The position numbers and the translations under genes are program-made. From Bettongia penicillata ogilbyi (Eukaryota > Chordata > Mammalia > Diprotodontia > Potoroidae): DNA of 64,000 nucleotides. The stretch is taken from positions 544,501 through 608,500 of the forward strand of contig JAJHZJ010000414.1 of assembly GCA_023548195.1 (NCBI GenBank), given 5' to 3'. The notes beneath the pieces were generated by a model. It was not told the origin of the DNA, ran no database searches, and was given only the letters and a program-made list of their open reading frames with translations. This document shows, piece after piece, positions 1 to 10,869 of this stretch (position 1 is its first letter; each line of letters opens with the position of its first letter).

Positions 1-80
1 GGGAGAGGGCTTTTCCTGATGAGAGGCAGGAGATGGACTGGATGACCTCTTTAAGGCCTCTTCTCTTCTTCTTCCTTGAG
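1..80 (+). repeat. L3/CR1-type LINE 3' end fragment
   Basis: The run 'ggactggatgacctctttaa' resembles the terminal part of L3/CR1 3' UTRs, and the same family is seen far more clearly at 16200-16790. The fragment is cut by the window edge. Confidence 0.35.
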
Positions 81-107
81 AAAGTGCAAATAGATTCTTT
101 GGTCATG

Positions 108-360
108 TGGTTGTTCTGTTGTTTCAGTCATGACTGACTCTTGGTGACCCTATCTGGGATTTTCTTGGCAAAGGTACTAGAGTAGTTTGCCATTTTCTTC
201 TCCAGCTCATTTTACAAATGAGGAAACTAAGACAAACAGGGTTGTGACTTACCCAGGGTCTCACAGGTAGTAAGTATCTGTGACTGAATTTGAACTCAAG
301 ACGATGCATCTTCCTGACTCCAGGCCCAGTGCTCTATCCACTCTACCACCTAACTGCCCA
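108..360 (-). repeat. Marsupial tRNA-headed SINE, full length
   Basis: Read on the minus strand it starts with a tRNA-like head, passes a CORE/MIR-like centre (complement of 'ttttacaaatgaggaaact'), and ends with a tail meaning 'gtcacc..agtcagtcatgac'. The same unit recurs about a dozen times here in both orientations. It lies in the MYLK intron upstream of the first exon seen. Confidence 0.7.
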
Positions 361-690
361 CTCCTTGGTCATATTGCCCTTTGAATCAATGTTAATTGTT
401 GGCACGTTTTCACTGTTTCTCATCGCCCTTGCGAAGGGGTAACATAGGCTGTATCTAGCTAAGAAATCCATCTCCCTCACCCCACCTCACTCCCCCACCT
501 TCCCCCAGCTACTGAAAGAAAATTGTTTGATTTTCTTGTCAGACTGTGGTTGCTCCTTCCTCACCACCCACCCCCTCCACTGACAGCTGTGTGAGTAAAA
601 TATTAGCATTGAGTTTGTCCAGAGCTCATCCCTCCGTCCACTTCCCAACCCCCACCCCTGGACTTTGAAGTATCTGCTTTCTGAAAAGGG
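361..690. other. Intronic stretch, nothing recognised
   Basis: C/T-rich sequence ('cccccaccttcccccagc', 'caccccctccac') with no open frame, splice-like exon or repeat that I recognise. Confidence 0.5.
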
Positions 691-691
691 T

Positions 692-930
692 TATGTTCAT
701 CCTTCGTTGCTTGAAGAAGATCATGCCATCAGAGAAATGATGACATGACTTGCACTTGACTTTGTTTTGAATGAGGGAGTGCTGTGCAGGTCACCAGCCT
801 CACTTCTCCTTCAGAACCATCTGAATCCAGTGACCAAATATTCATCAGGATGACTGGAGATGACCCAGGATGCACTGGGAGACTTTGGTGCCTTTAGACC
901 AAGGGTACTCACTTAGGGTGAGGTAATGCC
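692..930 (-). repeat. RTE-like retroposon, copy 1 of 3
   Basis: Shares a long, diverged match with 12318-12530 and 18093-18190 ('ttcgttgc..gaagaagatcatg', 'gacatgacttgcacttgac', 'aatgagggag'). All three copies begin on the + strand at the same point and end at different points, as expected for 5'-truncated LINE copies lying antisense. Confidence 0.55.
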
Positions 931-1119
931 CATTCACTGAATAGGCCTTTTCTTTCTTTGCTTCATTAGAGGGGCCATGCCCTGGCTACTTTTGAAAAGA
1001 CTAAGGAGAAGATGAAGGAAGATTTGCAGTCCTACCTAAGGGAGTCTCCCATCTAATGGGGAAAGCAGGATACGGGCCTCATGAAAAAGAAACCTTACCT
1101 ATGCATTGGAACAGAGGAA

Positions 1120-1215
1120 CATAGACTTATCCAACCCCATCATTTTACAGATAAACAGATGAGCCTCAGAGATGCTGTGACTAGGCTCAGATCGCACAGG
1201 TAGTAAATAGCATGG
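1120..1215 (-). repeat. MIR/CORE-SINE fragment
   Basis: Carries the CORE block in antisense ('cattttacagataaacagatgagcc', then 'agatcgcacaggtagtaa'). Confidence 0.5.
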
Positions 1216-1619
1216 GTAGAATTTCAAAAATATGATCAGAATTTGGTGGGGTTAGCTCTAGAAAATTTTTGGAGGAGAGGAGTTTTTTAACCAGAGTGTA
1301 GAAGAAGAAAAGGAGGACACTGATTGGTGGAGAACATATAGAAAGTTAAAAATAATTTGTACAAAAAGAACATACACTGGAATGATGGGTCTCTCTATAT
1401 ATATACAGCAAGAAGACTCTGGTTTGTAGAATAGGGTTAAACGAGAAAGTGAGAATAATGAGGGTGGAAAGATGAAGGTCTTGAAGGCTATACTCAGAAG
1501 ACTCTGTCTGGATAGAGGGGGAGGTGTCCAGGGAGGCAGAGAAGGGAGAAGTGGTCCGAGTCCCTAGATAATAAGGAGAGTGAGGATCCGGAGTACGACC
1601 ACCTGAATTTCCTGTGCTG

Positions 1620-1830
1620 TTACGGAGTTCTTGTTCAGTCTTGTCTGACTTCATGATCCCATTTGGGGTTTTCTTGGCAAAAATACCAATTCTCCGGCTC
1701 ATTTTACAGATGAGGTAACTGAGGCAAACAGGGTGAAGTAACTTAACCAGGAATATCTGAGGCCGGATTTGAACTCAAGCCTTCCTGATTTCAGGCCTGG
1801 CACTCGATCCATTGTGCCACCTAGAGGCCC
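1620..1830 (-). repeat. Marsupial tRNA-headed SINE
   Basis: Same order as the copy at 108-360: 'tcatgatcccatttggggtt', 'ttttacagatgaggtaact', 'ccggatttgaactcaag' and the reversed tRNA head 'tccattgtgccacctag'. Confidence 0.7.
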
Positions 1831-2019
1831 TGCTATTACAGAGTAGTGACCCATAATTCAAAACTGTAAATCCAAAACCTTTCTGTGAACTATGGAGTAT
1901 ATTTTTCTGCTCATCAGATTGCCATTCCTAATGATAAAAGGCACTTTAAAGTTCTAGAGCTCACACTGACTCACAGCAGCGTCCCCACCCCTGCTTTAGG
2001 CTATCCTCATGGGACCAAT

Positions 2020-2130
2020 CAGTTAGTGTTTATTCAGCACCTTCTATGTGCCAGGCCTGTGCTAACTGCTAGGGTATAAAAGTAGGATAGTCTCTGCCCT
2101 CAAGGGGTTTACATCCTACCAGAGAGGCAA
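2020..2130 (-). repeat. L2-type LINE 3' end
   Basis: Antisense L2 3' terminus: 'cagcaccttctatgtgccag' followed by 'ctctgccctcaaggggttta'. Confidence 0.6.
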
Positions 2131-2474
2131 CATCCCTGTTTACAAAGCACCTCCAAAGCAGCACAGTAACCTTGGCAAGAAAGGTGCCCGGGACACTAGG
2201 AAAGGGCTCATTCAGAAGGAGGCCGGTCTGGTGGGGTTGTCCCTATCTAGGCAGCTGTGAGGCACCTTTGGTTGCAGCCAGCCTGGTCCCGAGAGGAGCA
2301 AGGAAGTGGTTCTCTAGCATAACACTTGGTCCTGTGTCAGGGAACCCTCTGTGTGCCCAGCACTGGAAAACAAGGGAGGAATAGATTAAAATCCAGGATA
2401 GAGAGGACGTGCCTCTCTTTGGGATGTGCCTACTCCTAGGTTCTTGCCTACTCCTTGGATCTGGAGATGCAAAA

Positions 2475-2720
2475 AATTTTGGAATCCACGTAGTCCAACT
2501 CCCTCTTCTTTTCAGATGAGAAGGTTGCAGAGCCAGGGAAGTTAACTGAATTATCCAAAGGCACAGAGGGTAGGATTTGAACCCAAGAGTATACTGGACA
2601 GATCTTGAACTATAAAGGTCAGAGACCATTAGTCCATCCTCTTCACCGTATAGATGACAAAACTGAGGCCCTAGTTTACTAAGCCCAAAAGTCAAAGATG
2701 GAGTGTGAACCAAGGTTATT
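2475..2720 (-). repeat. MIR/CORE-SINE
   Basis: Antisense copies of 'tagtccaactccctc..cagatgag' and 'aggatttgaacccaag', and again at 2630-2690 ('gatgacaaaactgaggccc'). It may be two overlapping old copies. Confidence 0.5.
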
Positions 2721-3385
2721 TGACTCCACTGTTCACCAGACTGTCACCTACCAACCTGTTGCAAGGATTCTCTTCTCCATCCAGGATCCTGCTTCCCATC
2801 TTCTCCCACTGCTATAGGTAGGTGGAAGTGGGGAGATGGATGTCTAGCCTTTATGGCTGTTATCTTCTCCCTCTCCCTGCTCCCTCCTCATAGCCTCAAT
2901 GTGACAAAAAGAGAGAGAAATCTGTTCTGAACTAAGGAGAGAAAGAGGGATGGCAGGCTGAGCTAGGAGGAGAGAGAAGGATGGCAGGCTGCCATATTTC
3001 CCTGGATCTTGAGACCTGCTGTGGGTGTTTATGGAATGCTTCATAGCAAGAATTTAATGACAACACTTAAGAGAACGCTTCAACCCCTCTTCCTAATTCA
3101 GACAGAGCTTTCTTTCAGAGAGAACAGAATGTCCTTCTCTCACCTTTGGGAAACAAAGACTCCTGCCATCATCGTCCCAGTCGTTAAAGCCCAAAACTTC
3201 AAGGTTTATCATTAATATCTCTTTTCTCCATCACACTCCATCTTATTAATCACCAAGTCCTATTATTGATTTGACCTCCAAATTCGATATTGAACCCAAA
3301 CATTTATTTCAACTCCCATTGGCCTAGTTCAGGTGTTTATTACCTCTCTACAGAGCCATTTCAATTGTCTCATAATAGATCTTCC
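2721..3385. other. Intronic stretch, nothing recognised
   Basis: Purine-rich patch at 2905-2990 with two 'aggatggcaggctg'-like repeats ('gggatggcaggctgagc', 'aggatggcaggctgcc'). No gene or clear repeat family seen; the second half may be a very old L2. Confidence 0.35.
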
Positions 3386-3389
3386 CACA

Positions 3390-3580
3390 TTTAGTCTCTT
3401 TCCCCTCTGTTGAAACCCCATGCACTGCCACTAAATTAATCTCCCTCACGCACAGCTCTGATCATGTCGCACACAATCCTCTGACTCAGAAATCTTCAGT
3501 ACCTAAACCTCATTGCCTAAAGACCAAACGTCATAGGTGCTTAATAAATGGTTAAATGGTTGATTGGATGAATGGATGCA
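3390..3580 (+). repeat. L2-type LINE fragment, sense
   Basis: Matches the L2 ORF end in order: 'ctgatcatgtcgcacacaat', 'cctcattgcctaaagacc', ending in 'ataggtgcttaataaatgg'. An internal piece is missing. Confidence 0.5.
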
Positions 3581-3699
3581 TGAACAAACGTTGAAGACAG
3601 TGTCTGAGGCTCCGTGGCCATGGTGAAGTGGAGATAAAGGTGAAGAAATGAAACCCTCTATGTAGATTCTGCTAATCCAGAGAGTTTTGTGATAGGGTA

Positions 3700-3910
3700 G
3701 TGCCTAAGAAATGTGGGGTTGTGGAAAGAGCCTTAAACTAAGATTCAGGAAGCCAAGATCTAATCTAGACCCTGTTGCTGCTTAGCTTTGGGGTCATCAT
3801 CAAATGACTTAGCCTCTCTGCAGGCTTTTCTTCCCCTATAACGGATGGTGGGACGGGGAAAGGTCCAGGTTCCCTTCCAGCTCTTACATTTTGAGATTCT
3901 ATGAAAATTG
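3700..3910 (+). repeat. CORE-SINE (MIR-like), sense
   Basis: SINE head-like 'gtggaaagagccttaaact', 'ttcaggaagcc', then the terminal 'ttcccttccagctcttacat..gattctatga' found in several copies here. Confidence 0.5.
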
Positions 3911-4009
3911 CTGTCAGGGAACCAGACAAAAGAGATGTTTCAGCTCTCCTCCATCTCCACTGAGATGAAAAATGTCGTAAGAGGAAGGATAGTATGCCCA
4001 CAAAGTGTT

Positions 4010-4160
4010 TTCTTCACCACCACCGTGAGGTGTAGGTAATGGAAGTATGGTAATCTTCCCAGTTCACATATAGGGAAAATGAGGTACAGAATTATTTGCT
4101 CAAGGTAGTCAGTGGCAGGGCTGGACTCCAGTCTCCTGCGTATAAGCTGAGTATTCCTTC
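4010..4160 (-). repeat. MIR/CORE-SINE fragment
   Basis: Antisense 'caccgtgaggtgtaggta', 'agggaaaatgaggtacaga', 'ggctggactccagtctcctg'. Confidence 0.5.
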
Positions 4161-4164
4161 CACA

Positions 4165-4285
4165 ACACCAAGTTTACATTTGATGAAATATAAGTTCCTT
4201 GAGGTCGAGGACTGTACTTTTCTGTCTTCCCAATGCCTAGCACCTACTGACATTCAATAAACAGCTGATTGATGCTACTTCTATA
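4165..4285 (+). repeat. L2-type LINE 3' end
   Basis: Classic 3' terminus: 'aagttccttgaggtcgagga', 'cttcccaatgcctagcacc', 'cattcaataaacagctgatt'. Confidence 0.65.
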
Positions 4286-4469
4286 AAGATGCCTTCGGAA
4301 GAACATAACCCAGAGCAGCATCTCCAAATATACCTTTATCAGTAAAATATATTCTTGCACCAACATAGGTATATTTACTTCCTTACAAATTATATACTCG
4401 CACTCTTCTTTCAATCATTATGTACATTGTAAAATTTACACAAAATAGAAATAAAAATAAAAGAGATAA

Positions 4470-4800
4470 AGGTGAAATAATGTTTGATCCTAGAATGACT
4501 AGGGAGTCATTGGAATTTGTTGAATAAGAAAGTGACATCTTCAGACCAACACTTTGGAAAATCACTCGGCAGCTACATGGGGGATGAATTAGAGGGGAGA
4601 GAATTGAAATAGAGAGACCAATCAAAAGACCACTACAGTATTCCAGGAGATAGGCCATTAGAGCCTGGCTAGAACAGAGATGGGAGGGATTGCAGAGATA
4701 GGAGTGATAAAATTTGGCAACTGATTGGATGTCGGCACTCCTGGGAGGATGGTGGTGCCCTCGACATGATGGAAATGTTCAGAAGAGCGGGTTTGCTGTG
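4470..4800 (-). repeat. L2-type LINE body fragment
   Basis: Antisense of the L2 ORF end: 'tagggagtcattggaatttg', 'cagcagctacat..gatgaatt' and 'ttggcaactgattggatgt'. A closely similar block lies at 13590-14130. Confidence 0.55.
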
Positions 4801-5354
4801 AACAGTGTAATTCATTCTGTCCCACTCACAATGAAAAAGGGAGAGCTTCTAATTCACTGGTAACTGACTTGGGGCACAGAGCCCATGCTCCCTCTGATGG
4901 GCAATAGACACAGACACAAGATAATCTGGGGGCAGATCTGGTATACTGCCGGGAAGGGGGGTAAAATTTTCTAGTGTCACCCACATGGTTCCTGTTATAG
5001 GTGCCCAGGCAATGGTTAGGTTATAACTGCCCTGAGGGACCAACCCCTGATTCAAAAGGGGGAAAGTTGGGATTCTATAATGCTGTCTGTACCCTGTCTG
5101 TGATTTAACTTTGGCTGTCCTTTCATAGATTTGGGTCTCCTGGACATCATAACTTACTCAGTTTATTTCTAGAACTAATTATTAAGTCTTCTCTGTGTGT
5201 CTTGAGGAAAGAGATGAAGACCTGCAAGACAGTGCCCCTGCTCTCACTGACCTAACCGTTAAGTAGAAAATTGGGGTTTCAGGTATTTGAATCTCAGCAT
5301 CATGAGGTGTGTCTTTCAGTAACTCCTGTTAATTTTAAGGGGCCCAAGGGTATG

Positions 5355-5383
5355 TAAAAAACTTTCTTGAAGAAAGTTTTTTA
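5355..5383. other. 29-bp perfect palindrome
   Basis: Two 14-base arms pair perfectly around a single central G at 5369 (arms 5355-5368 and 5370-5383). It is A/T-rich and not inside a repeat that I recognise. Confidence 0.8.
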
Positions 5384-5458
5384 ATAGCAATTTCCCATCA
5401 TTCATTCAGCAAATAATTGAGCCTTCTGCCTTGAGGGGCCTTTGTTCTTGCACTTATT

Positions 5459-5649
5459 ATATATATGGGAGATAGATATACAGAGAGGTAGATGATAGAT
5501 ATACAGATGGATAATAGATTATAGATAGATAAATAAATACGGACAATAGATAGATAATAGATGATAGATATATAGATAGATAATGCTTTATAGATAAGTA
5601 AAAAGATAATAGATACACAGATAGATAATAGATGATAGATATACAGATG

Positions 5650-5699
<50 letters not shown>

Positions 5700-5700
5700 A
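5459..5700. repeat. GATA microsatellite
   Basis: Imperfect GATA/ATAG arrays from about 5459, ending in a pure GATA run over about 5649-5699. Open frames across it on either strand are low-complexity artefacts. Confidence 0.95.
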
Positions 5701-5734
5701 TGGGATATATTCTCAGATCTCCCACTTATGCATC

Positions 5735-5940
5735 CTTCAAGGCTCACCTCCATGAAGTCATTTGTGATTAGCCCAGGGGCAAGCGATTTTCTTACTTCTC
5801 AGGAATTGCACTCATCATGGGTGTACTCATGTTACAGTTCTTTGTGGACATGTCTTTCCAGCCTTATTAGATTGTAAGCTACCTGAAAGCAGAGATCATG
5901 CCTTATTTTTTATATCCCTCCTTATACCAGCTAGTGCTTT
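5735..5940 (+). repeat. L2-type LINE 3' end
   Basis: 'catccttcaaggctcacctc', 'agattgtaagctacctgaaa' and 'gcctta..tatccctcc' follow the L2 3' order. Confidence 0.6.
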
Positions 5941-5964
5941 GCTGCATAACAACAGCAAATGTTT

Positions 5965-6115
5965 TGCAAAGTGTTTTCCATATGGTATGTCCTTTGATGC
6001 TCAGAACAACCCCATGAGGTAGGTACTCTCATTATCCCTATTTTCACATGTGAGGAAACAGAGGCTGACACAAGTCAAGTGACCTGGCCATGGTTCAATA
6101 ATGAGTAACTGTCCA
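5965..6115 (-). repeat. MIR/CORE-SINE
   Basis: Antisense 'acaaccccatgaggtaggta', 'gtgaggaaacagaggctga', 'gtcaagtgacctggcc'. Confidence 0.6.
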
Positions 6116-6224
6116 AGGCAGGACATTATATAGATAATGTGATTTTATTATACTTTTAAAAATTGTTTCTTTCAACTCTTTTTTCTCTTTTGCCATTGGA
6201 AAATGAAAACTTGGCTTAGGTATG

Positions 6225-6790
6225 TTCATTTTAGAGGGAGAAAGACACAAAAAAAAAGCCCTGTCAGCAGGGGGTCGGCATCCAGAGGGACCTAGACAGC
6301 TACTGTCACCATGCAATGCCCCTGAACCATTCTGCTATAGCTTCCATGAGATAGGGTCTCTGCCATCATTTGCAAAACCCTACCTAGGCCTGGCTTCTTT
6401 GCTTCATGAGTCTTTGGCAGAGACCGATCCTACTTTTCTTAGGGTTGGGGAAGATTGCTGTCTATTTTTAGCCAAATACCTAAAAAGGGAAATGTCCCCC
6501 AGACAGGCAGAAGCATTTCAAGTTCCTTATACCCACAGCTCTAACACTAGCTACCCAAAGGTTACCTTCCCTCTGTTTTCCCAGATGCCATGTGGGGGCC
6601 TTCCAGCTTAGCACACTTATAAATACCCTTCCCTATTGTTTACCCTGATCTTACCTCTCTGAGTTAAATCTGCTGACTTATTGGTGCTGAGATTGGGGTG
6701 TGTCCGGGCTGCTTCATGTTGTGCCAGCACCCAGAGTGCTACATGACGCCCTCCCTTTCTTCGCCAAACAGAGCATACCCTCCCAAACTC
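6225..6790 (+). other. Unclassified block with a TATA-like site
   Basis: Sequence unlike its neighbours, with 'cttataaatacccttccct' near 6614 and a downstream stretch 'attggtgctgagattggggt' that could be an LTR R-U5 border. No TG..CA ends or target duplication were found, so an old LTR is only a guess. A perfect CCW6GG match at 6479-6488 is likely chance. Confidence 0.2.
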
Positions 6791-7019
6791 AGAAAAATGT
6801 TTGCTAGGCTTGAGCTTAAGGACAGAGTCCAGAGAGGTAAGGGAGGAATAGAGAGAAGATTGTGAGATTCAGGGGATTTAGGACTGGGAACTCCTCCAGA
6901 TCTGATACAGACTCATGTTTTGGGGGAGGATATTGAAAGAGAGAGCCTCCAAGAGCCATCCCAACTCGGGTGTATGATTCTCTTTGAACTTGGACTTCAT
7001 TTCCCAAGGCTGCATTTCC

Positions 7020-7345
7020 CAGTTCAGTTTAATTCATCCAGTATTTAGTAAATGCTCATGATGGGCTAGGCACTGTGCTAAACTCTAATGGACAGAAAGA
7101 TGAATAAGTATCGTCAATCTTGCCAAGGACTTTATATTTCAGCAGGGAAGACAAGATATAGAACCACAGATTTAGACCTAGGAGGGACCCCAGAAGCCAT
7201 CTGGTATAACCCCTACATTTTACAGATGAGGAACTGAGACACAGCTGAGATCAAATATCTTGCCCAAGGTCACAAAGGTGACAGAGCAAGGATTTGAATC
7301 CAATTTCTTGACTCCAAAGATATGTTCTTTCCATTGTTCTATATC
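7020..7345 (-). repeat. L2 3' end followed by MIR/CORE-SINE
   Basis: The first part (7020-7150) is antisense L2 ('gatgggctaggcactgtgct'). The second (7155-7345) is antisense CORE-SINE ('ttttacagatgaggaactga', 'caaggatttgaatcca'). Confidence 0.6.
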
Positions 7346-7449
7346 TCTATTTCTGTCTTTTTCTCTCTGTCTTTGTTTTTCTCTCTGTTACGAGAGAGAT
7401 AATCAAAGCTCCAATTTACAGAACAATTTATACAGCTATTTGATGTGAA

Positions 7450-7725
7450 TGGAGTACTGGGCATGATGGCAGAAAGACCCGAGTTCAAAATCTGCCTTGG
7501 ACGTTGATTAGCTGTGTGATGCTGCGCAAACATCAATCTTCTCATCTATACAATGGGGATGATAATCATAGCAAACATGATTGTTTTGAGGATCATATGA
7601 GATTACATTTATGAAGTTCTTTGCCAACTTTAAAGTGGTATATAAATATATCTGTATATTGACATGGCATATATCAATATAGAAATATAAACCTTAAGGT
7701 GATATATAAATGCTAGCTATTATTA
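7450..7725 (+). repeat. CORE-SINE (MIR-like), sense
   Basis: 'cgagttcaaaatctgcctt', 'gctgtgtgatgctg', 'gaggatcatatgagattaca' and the end 'ggtatataaatat' follow the CORE-SINE plan. Confidence 0.6.
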
Positions 7726-8270
7726 CTGATATACAAAGTATTTTCCAAAAAATAACTTGACTTTCCAGGGTTGCTGTAAGGATAAAAATGAGACTATTTG
7801 TAAAAAGAATTCGTAGAGTTGAAAATATTATATAAATGCTGACTTATTTATGACAGCATGAAGGTGAAGAATGATTCTTATCTTTTGGGGAGCATCTGTT
7901 CAAGTAGGAGGAGAAAAGGTATCTATAAAACCAAATAACTGTATAAATACAGCATAACTAAGAGCCAGCTGATGGAGCTGGGGATTCACTGACTCAGCTG
8001 GCAGGCTGGAGAATGATTGACATTAAGGAAGACATTATATAGTGATCTTGAAGCCCTATTTATAAGACAAGGCATAGGGTAAGGTGTTCCTGCTGCTTTT
8101 TTCAAAACCTTGATTTTTTTCTTTGCAACAGAATTGTGATTTTATCAGTATTGGGAAAAAGAGGAATTCTCCATGCAAATCAGCAACTGCCCTCTACTGA
8201 TAGTCTTAGATCGCTGTCTAGAGCAATTAGATCACAGATGCTTCACCCACAGTCACACAACCAGTTTATG
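7726..8270. other. Intronic stretch, nothing recognised
   Basis: Contains a short CORE-SINE-like tail at 7760-7850 ('ataaaaatgagactatttg', 'atataaatgctgact') but otherwise no gene or repeat that I can name. Confidence 0.4.
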
Positions 8271-8274
8271 AGAC

Positions 8275-8450
8275 AGTATGGGAGAGAGGAAAGAACACTG
8301 GACCTTGGAGTCATGAAGACCTGGTTTCAACTAACCATGTGACCCTGAGGCATCTTTTCGCCTCAGTTTCATCATCTGTAAAATAAAGAGGCTAGACTTG
8401 ATAACCTGCAGGACCCTTTCCAGCTCAATTATATGTATGCGTTAGAGGCT
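8275..8450 (+). repeat. CORE-SINE, sense
   Basis: 'cactggaccttggagtcatg', 'catgtgaccctgaggcatc', 'cctcagtttcatcatctgta' and 'ccctttccagctcaatta'. Confidence 0.65.
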
Positions 8451-9455
8451 AGACAATAAGCGAAGTCTTCCAAGCTCAGACCAGGGACGTATCTCCTATT
8501 CTCCAATTTTCTTTGCCATCACTTCTCAGTCTGGACCATTATGGCCCATGACTGACTCTTGTGCCATACTGTTTCTTTTCCTCTGAGATTGTTTCAAGCC
8601 TAGCTTATGGCTAATATAGTGAGGTTGGGGTTATTGGGGAGAAGTAAATATGGTGATGAGAGAAAAGAGTCAGGGCAGTAGGGGAAAAGTAGGTTTATAC
8701 ATCAGAGAGTCATGAGCCCTTGGAGAATGGGCAACACCAGACTGCCAGGATCTCTATGTCAGCTGGGGGCAAGATTGGAAAGAATGAGCTCAAGACACAT
8801 AAAGGGGAGAATGAAACCAAACATAAAGGATTGACAGGAAACAGTATGAGATATTGAATAATTGATTAAGGGAGACTGAGGAGAAAAGTCCTTGAAGTCA
8901 CAAAGAGCAAGAATAACCTGAGCCTCTATAAACCTGGCAGGCAGGTTAACTTGTAAAAGTTTATCTTGCAAATCAGTCAGGCAACAAACCTTTGTTAAAT
9001 GCTTCCAGTGTGCCAGGCACTGTGCTAGTTGGGCTTAGTAGAGAGAAAGCTTGCCTCAGAACCAAGAAGATGTCTGCTCAGGTCCTCTGCTACATCCTGA
9101 CTGTGTGACCCTGGGCAAGTCTCATGCCCCAAGCAAGTCACTAAGACTAGAAATCACAGAGCAGGTGCCCATCTGTATTCCTAGAGGGGTCACCTCAAAG
9201 GGGATTCTTCACAGTGATGAAATCACAAAATTTAAGCCGTCTGTAAGAATTCAACAGAGAAAAAAAGAATCTGTGAAAATGACAGAAACTACACAAAACT
9301 GTGGGTGATGCACAGTTCTATTTTACAACAAAACATAGAAACATCAACACTAGTTCATAAGCCACCAGCAGGCCTTGTTTACATGCACTCACACCTACAG
9401 GAGATGGACTTGTGAGGAAGGAGACCTGAAGTAACGCCCCTTGGGCCATTGATAC
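8451..9455. other. Intronic stretch with one L2 end
   Basis: An antisense L2 end lies at 8975-9035 ('cagtgtgccaggcactgtgc') and a SINE fragment at about 9095-9200 ('gtgtgaccctgggcaagtc'). The remainder is not recognised. Confidence 0.4.
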
Positions 9456-9459
9456 TGTT

Positions 9460-9605
9460 GGGTGGTTTCTGTCATGACCGACTCCATGACCTCATTTGGG
9501 GTTTTCTTGGCAAAGATACTGGAGTGTTTGCATTTCCTTCTCCATGTCATTTTACAGATGGGCTAAGTGGCTTGCCCAGGATCAGACAGCCAGTAAGTGT
9601 CTGGA
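9460..9605 (-). repeat. Marsupial tRNA-headed SINE, 5'-truncated
   Basis: 'catttggggttttcttggca', 'cattttacagatgggcta', 'ccagtaagtgtctgga', after which the tRNA head is missing. Confidence 0.65.
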
Positions 9606-9619
9606 CTCTACCCCCTGCC

Positions 9620-9800
9620 CCACCTCGCTGCCCTTTTGAATCCATACCGCCCAGCTTCACTGGGACTCATGCTGATGCTCCAGGCTTCAGTGGCCTTCGA
9701 TTGCTCCTTTGCTCACGTCCTCCCCACAGCAGGTGCTCCCTGGTGTCCAGCATAGTGCTGTGCACGTATTATGTACTTAGTAAATGTTGATTTGACTTGA
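9620..9800 (+). repeat. L2-type LINE 3' end
   Basis: Ends with 'cagcatagtgctgtgcacgt' and 'cttagtaaatgttgatttga'. Confidence 0.5.
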
Positions 9801-9899
9801 CACACACTTCAATGGATGACTTCACTACCTAATTTAGTGTGGCAGCCAGGTTCTGGTATGGGTTCCATCATTTCCCTCTTTTCATTCTCCACTTATCCT

Positions 9900-10260
9900 T
9901 TCTTCTCTAGCTCTCTCTCTGTCTGTCTGTCTCTCCTTTCCTCTCTCCACACATATAATCACATCCATATATATATATATATATATATAATGATTAGGAT
10001 AGTCTCTGTCTCTCCTCCTACTTTCTTTCTCTCTTTCTGCCTTTCTGCCCCTCTTTCTCCCTATCCCATTCTCTCTTCTTCTCCTTCCCCCCTTTTTCTC
10101 CCTCTTCCCTCTACCTTTTCTCTCTTCATCTTTCTGCCCCTCTCTTTTCTCCCTCCTCCTCTCTCTCCCTCCCTCTCCCTTTCTCTCTCTTTGCCTCTCT
10201 GTCTCTCTCCCCCTCCCTCTCCTCTTCTCTTTTCTCACCCCTCCACCTAGCTTCCCCCTC
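9900..10260. repeat. Polypyrimidine tract with (TA)n
   Basis: About 360 bp of nearly pure C/T on the + strand, interrupted by a TA run at 9967-9990. Long open frames on both strands here are compositional. Confidence 0.9.
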
Positions 10261-10389
10261 CCTGAACATACCTGATCAGCTCTCGTCTTATTGCAGTTCA
10301 GAGTTCCCATACTCAAGCAGTCCACTAGCCTCAGCATCCCTAGTAGCAGGAATTACATGCATGTGCTACAATACCCCACCCTTTCCCCT

Positions 10390-10535
10390 TAATCTCCAAA
10401 GAAAGTTACCTCTTCTTTAAGGTCTTGGAGGTCAGACATGATTCCTTTATCTTTGTTTTCCTAAGGGTTAGCATAGGGCCTGGTGCATAAGTCCCTTCAC
10501 AAAGGCTTGCTGATTGATCGATTTAAGGCTAACCC
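10390..10535 (+). repeat. L2-type LINE 3' end
   Basis: 'aaggtcttggaggtcagaca', 'gcatagggcctggtgcataa', 'gcttgctgattgatcgattt'. Confidence 0.55.
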
Positions 10536-10869
10536 CTCCGTTGCTGTGTCAGATTCCATCCAGATCCTACTTCCCCTCTTTCCATCATCTTCAATTTCTC
10601 TTTCTCTTCAGTTAATCATGTTCATTTAATCATGATGGGGGCAGGAGGTCCCTTCTGCCTAACTCTGCTTTCCCCCCATTGTCATTTTATTTCCATCATT
10701 TGACCACCAAACTTTCTTGCTGAATAACTGGTACTTGAGAACTTAATAAACATCACAGATGCAAAGAGTATTGTATGAAGTGTGTCCATTTTGTGAAGAG
10801 CATTGTGCCTTTCCTTGCTGCTTAGCTATTCTCTTCTGATCTTTCCTTTTACTGTTAGTATTCGAAGTC

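Noticed and set aside
5459..5700. Regularly repeated units resembling a CRISPR array
   Set aside because: It is a 4-bp microsatellite in a vertebrate intron with no spacers.
5457..5753. 98-codon open frame on -
   Set aside because: Translation of the GATA microsatellite (repeated I-Y-L-S).
6479..6488. Second perfect CCW6GG match
   Set aside because: Expected several times by chance at this composition, and it has no GC-rich or motif-dense context.
6222..6611. 129-codon open frame on +
   Set aside because: No splice context, domain or known similarity; one open frame of this size is unsurprising.
9816..10337. 144- and 151-codon open frames on both strands
   Set aside because: They come from the polypyrimidine tract; the proteins are Ser/Leu/Pro or Arg/Glu low-complexity.
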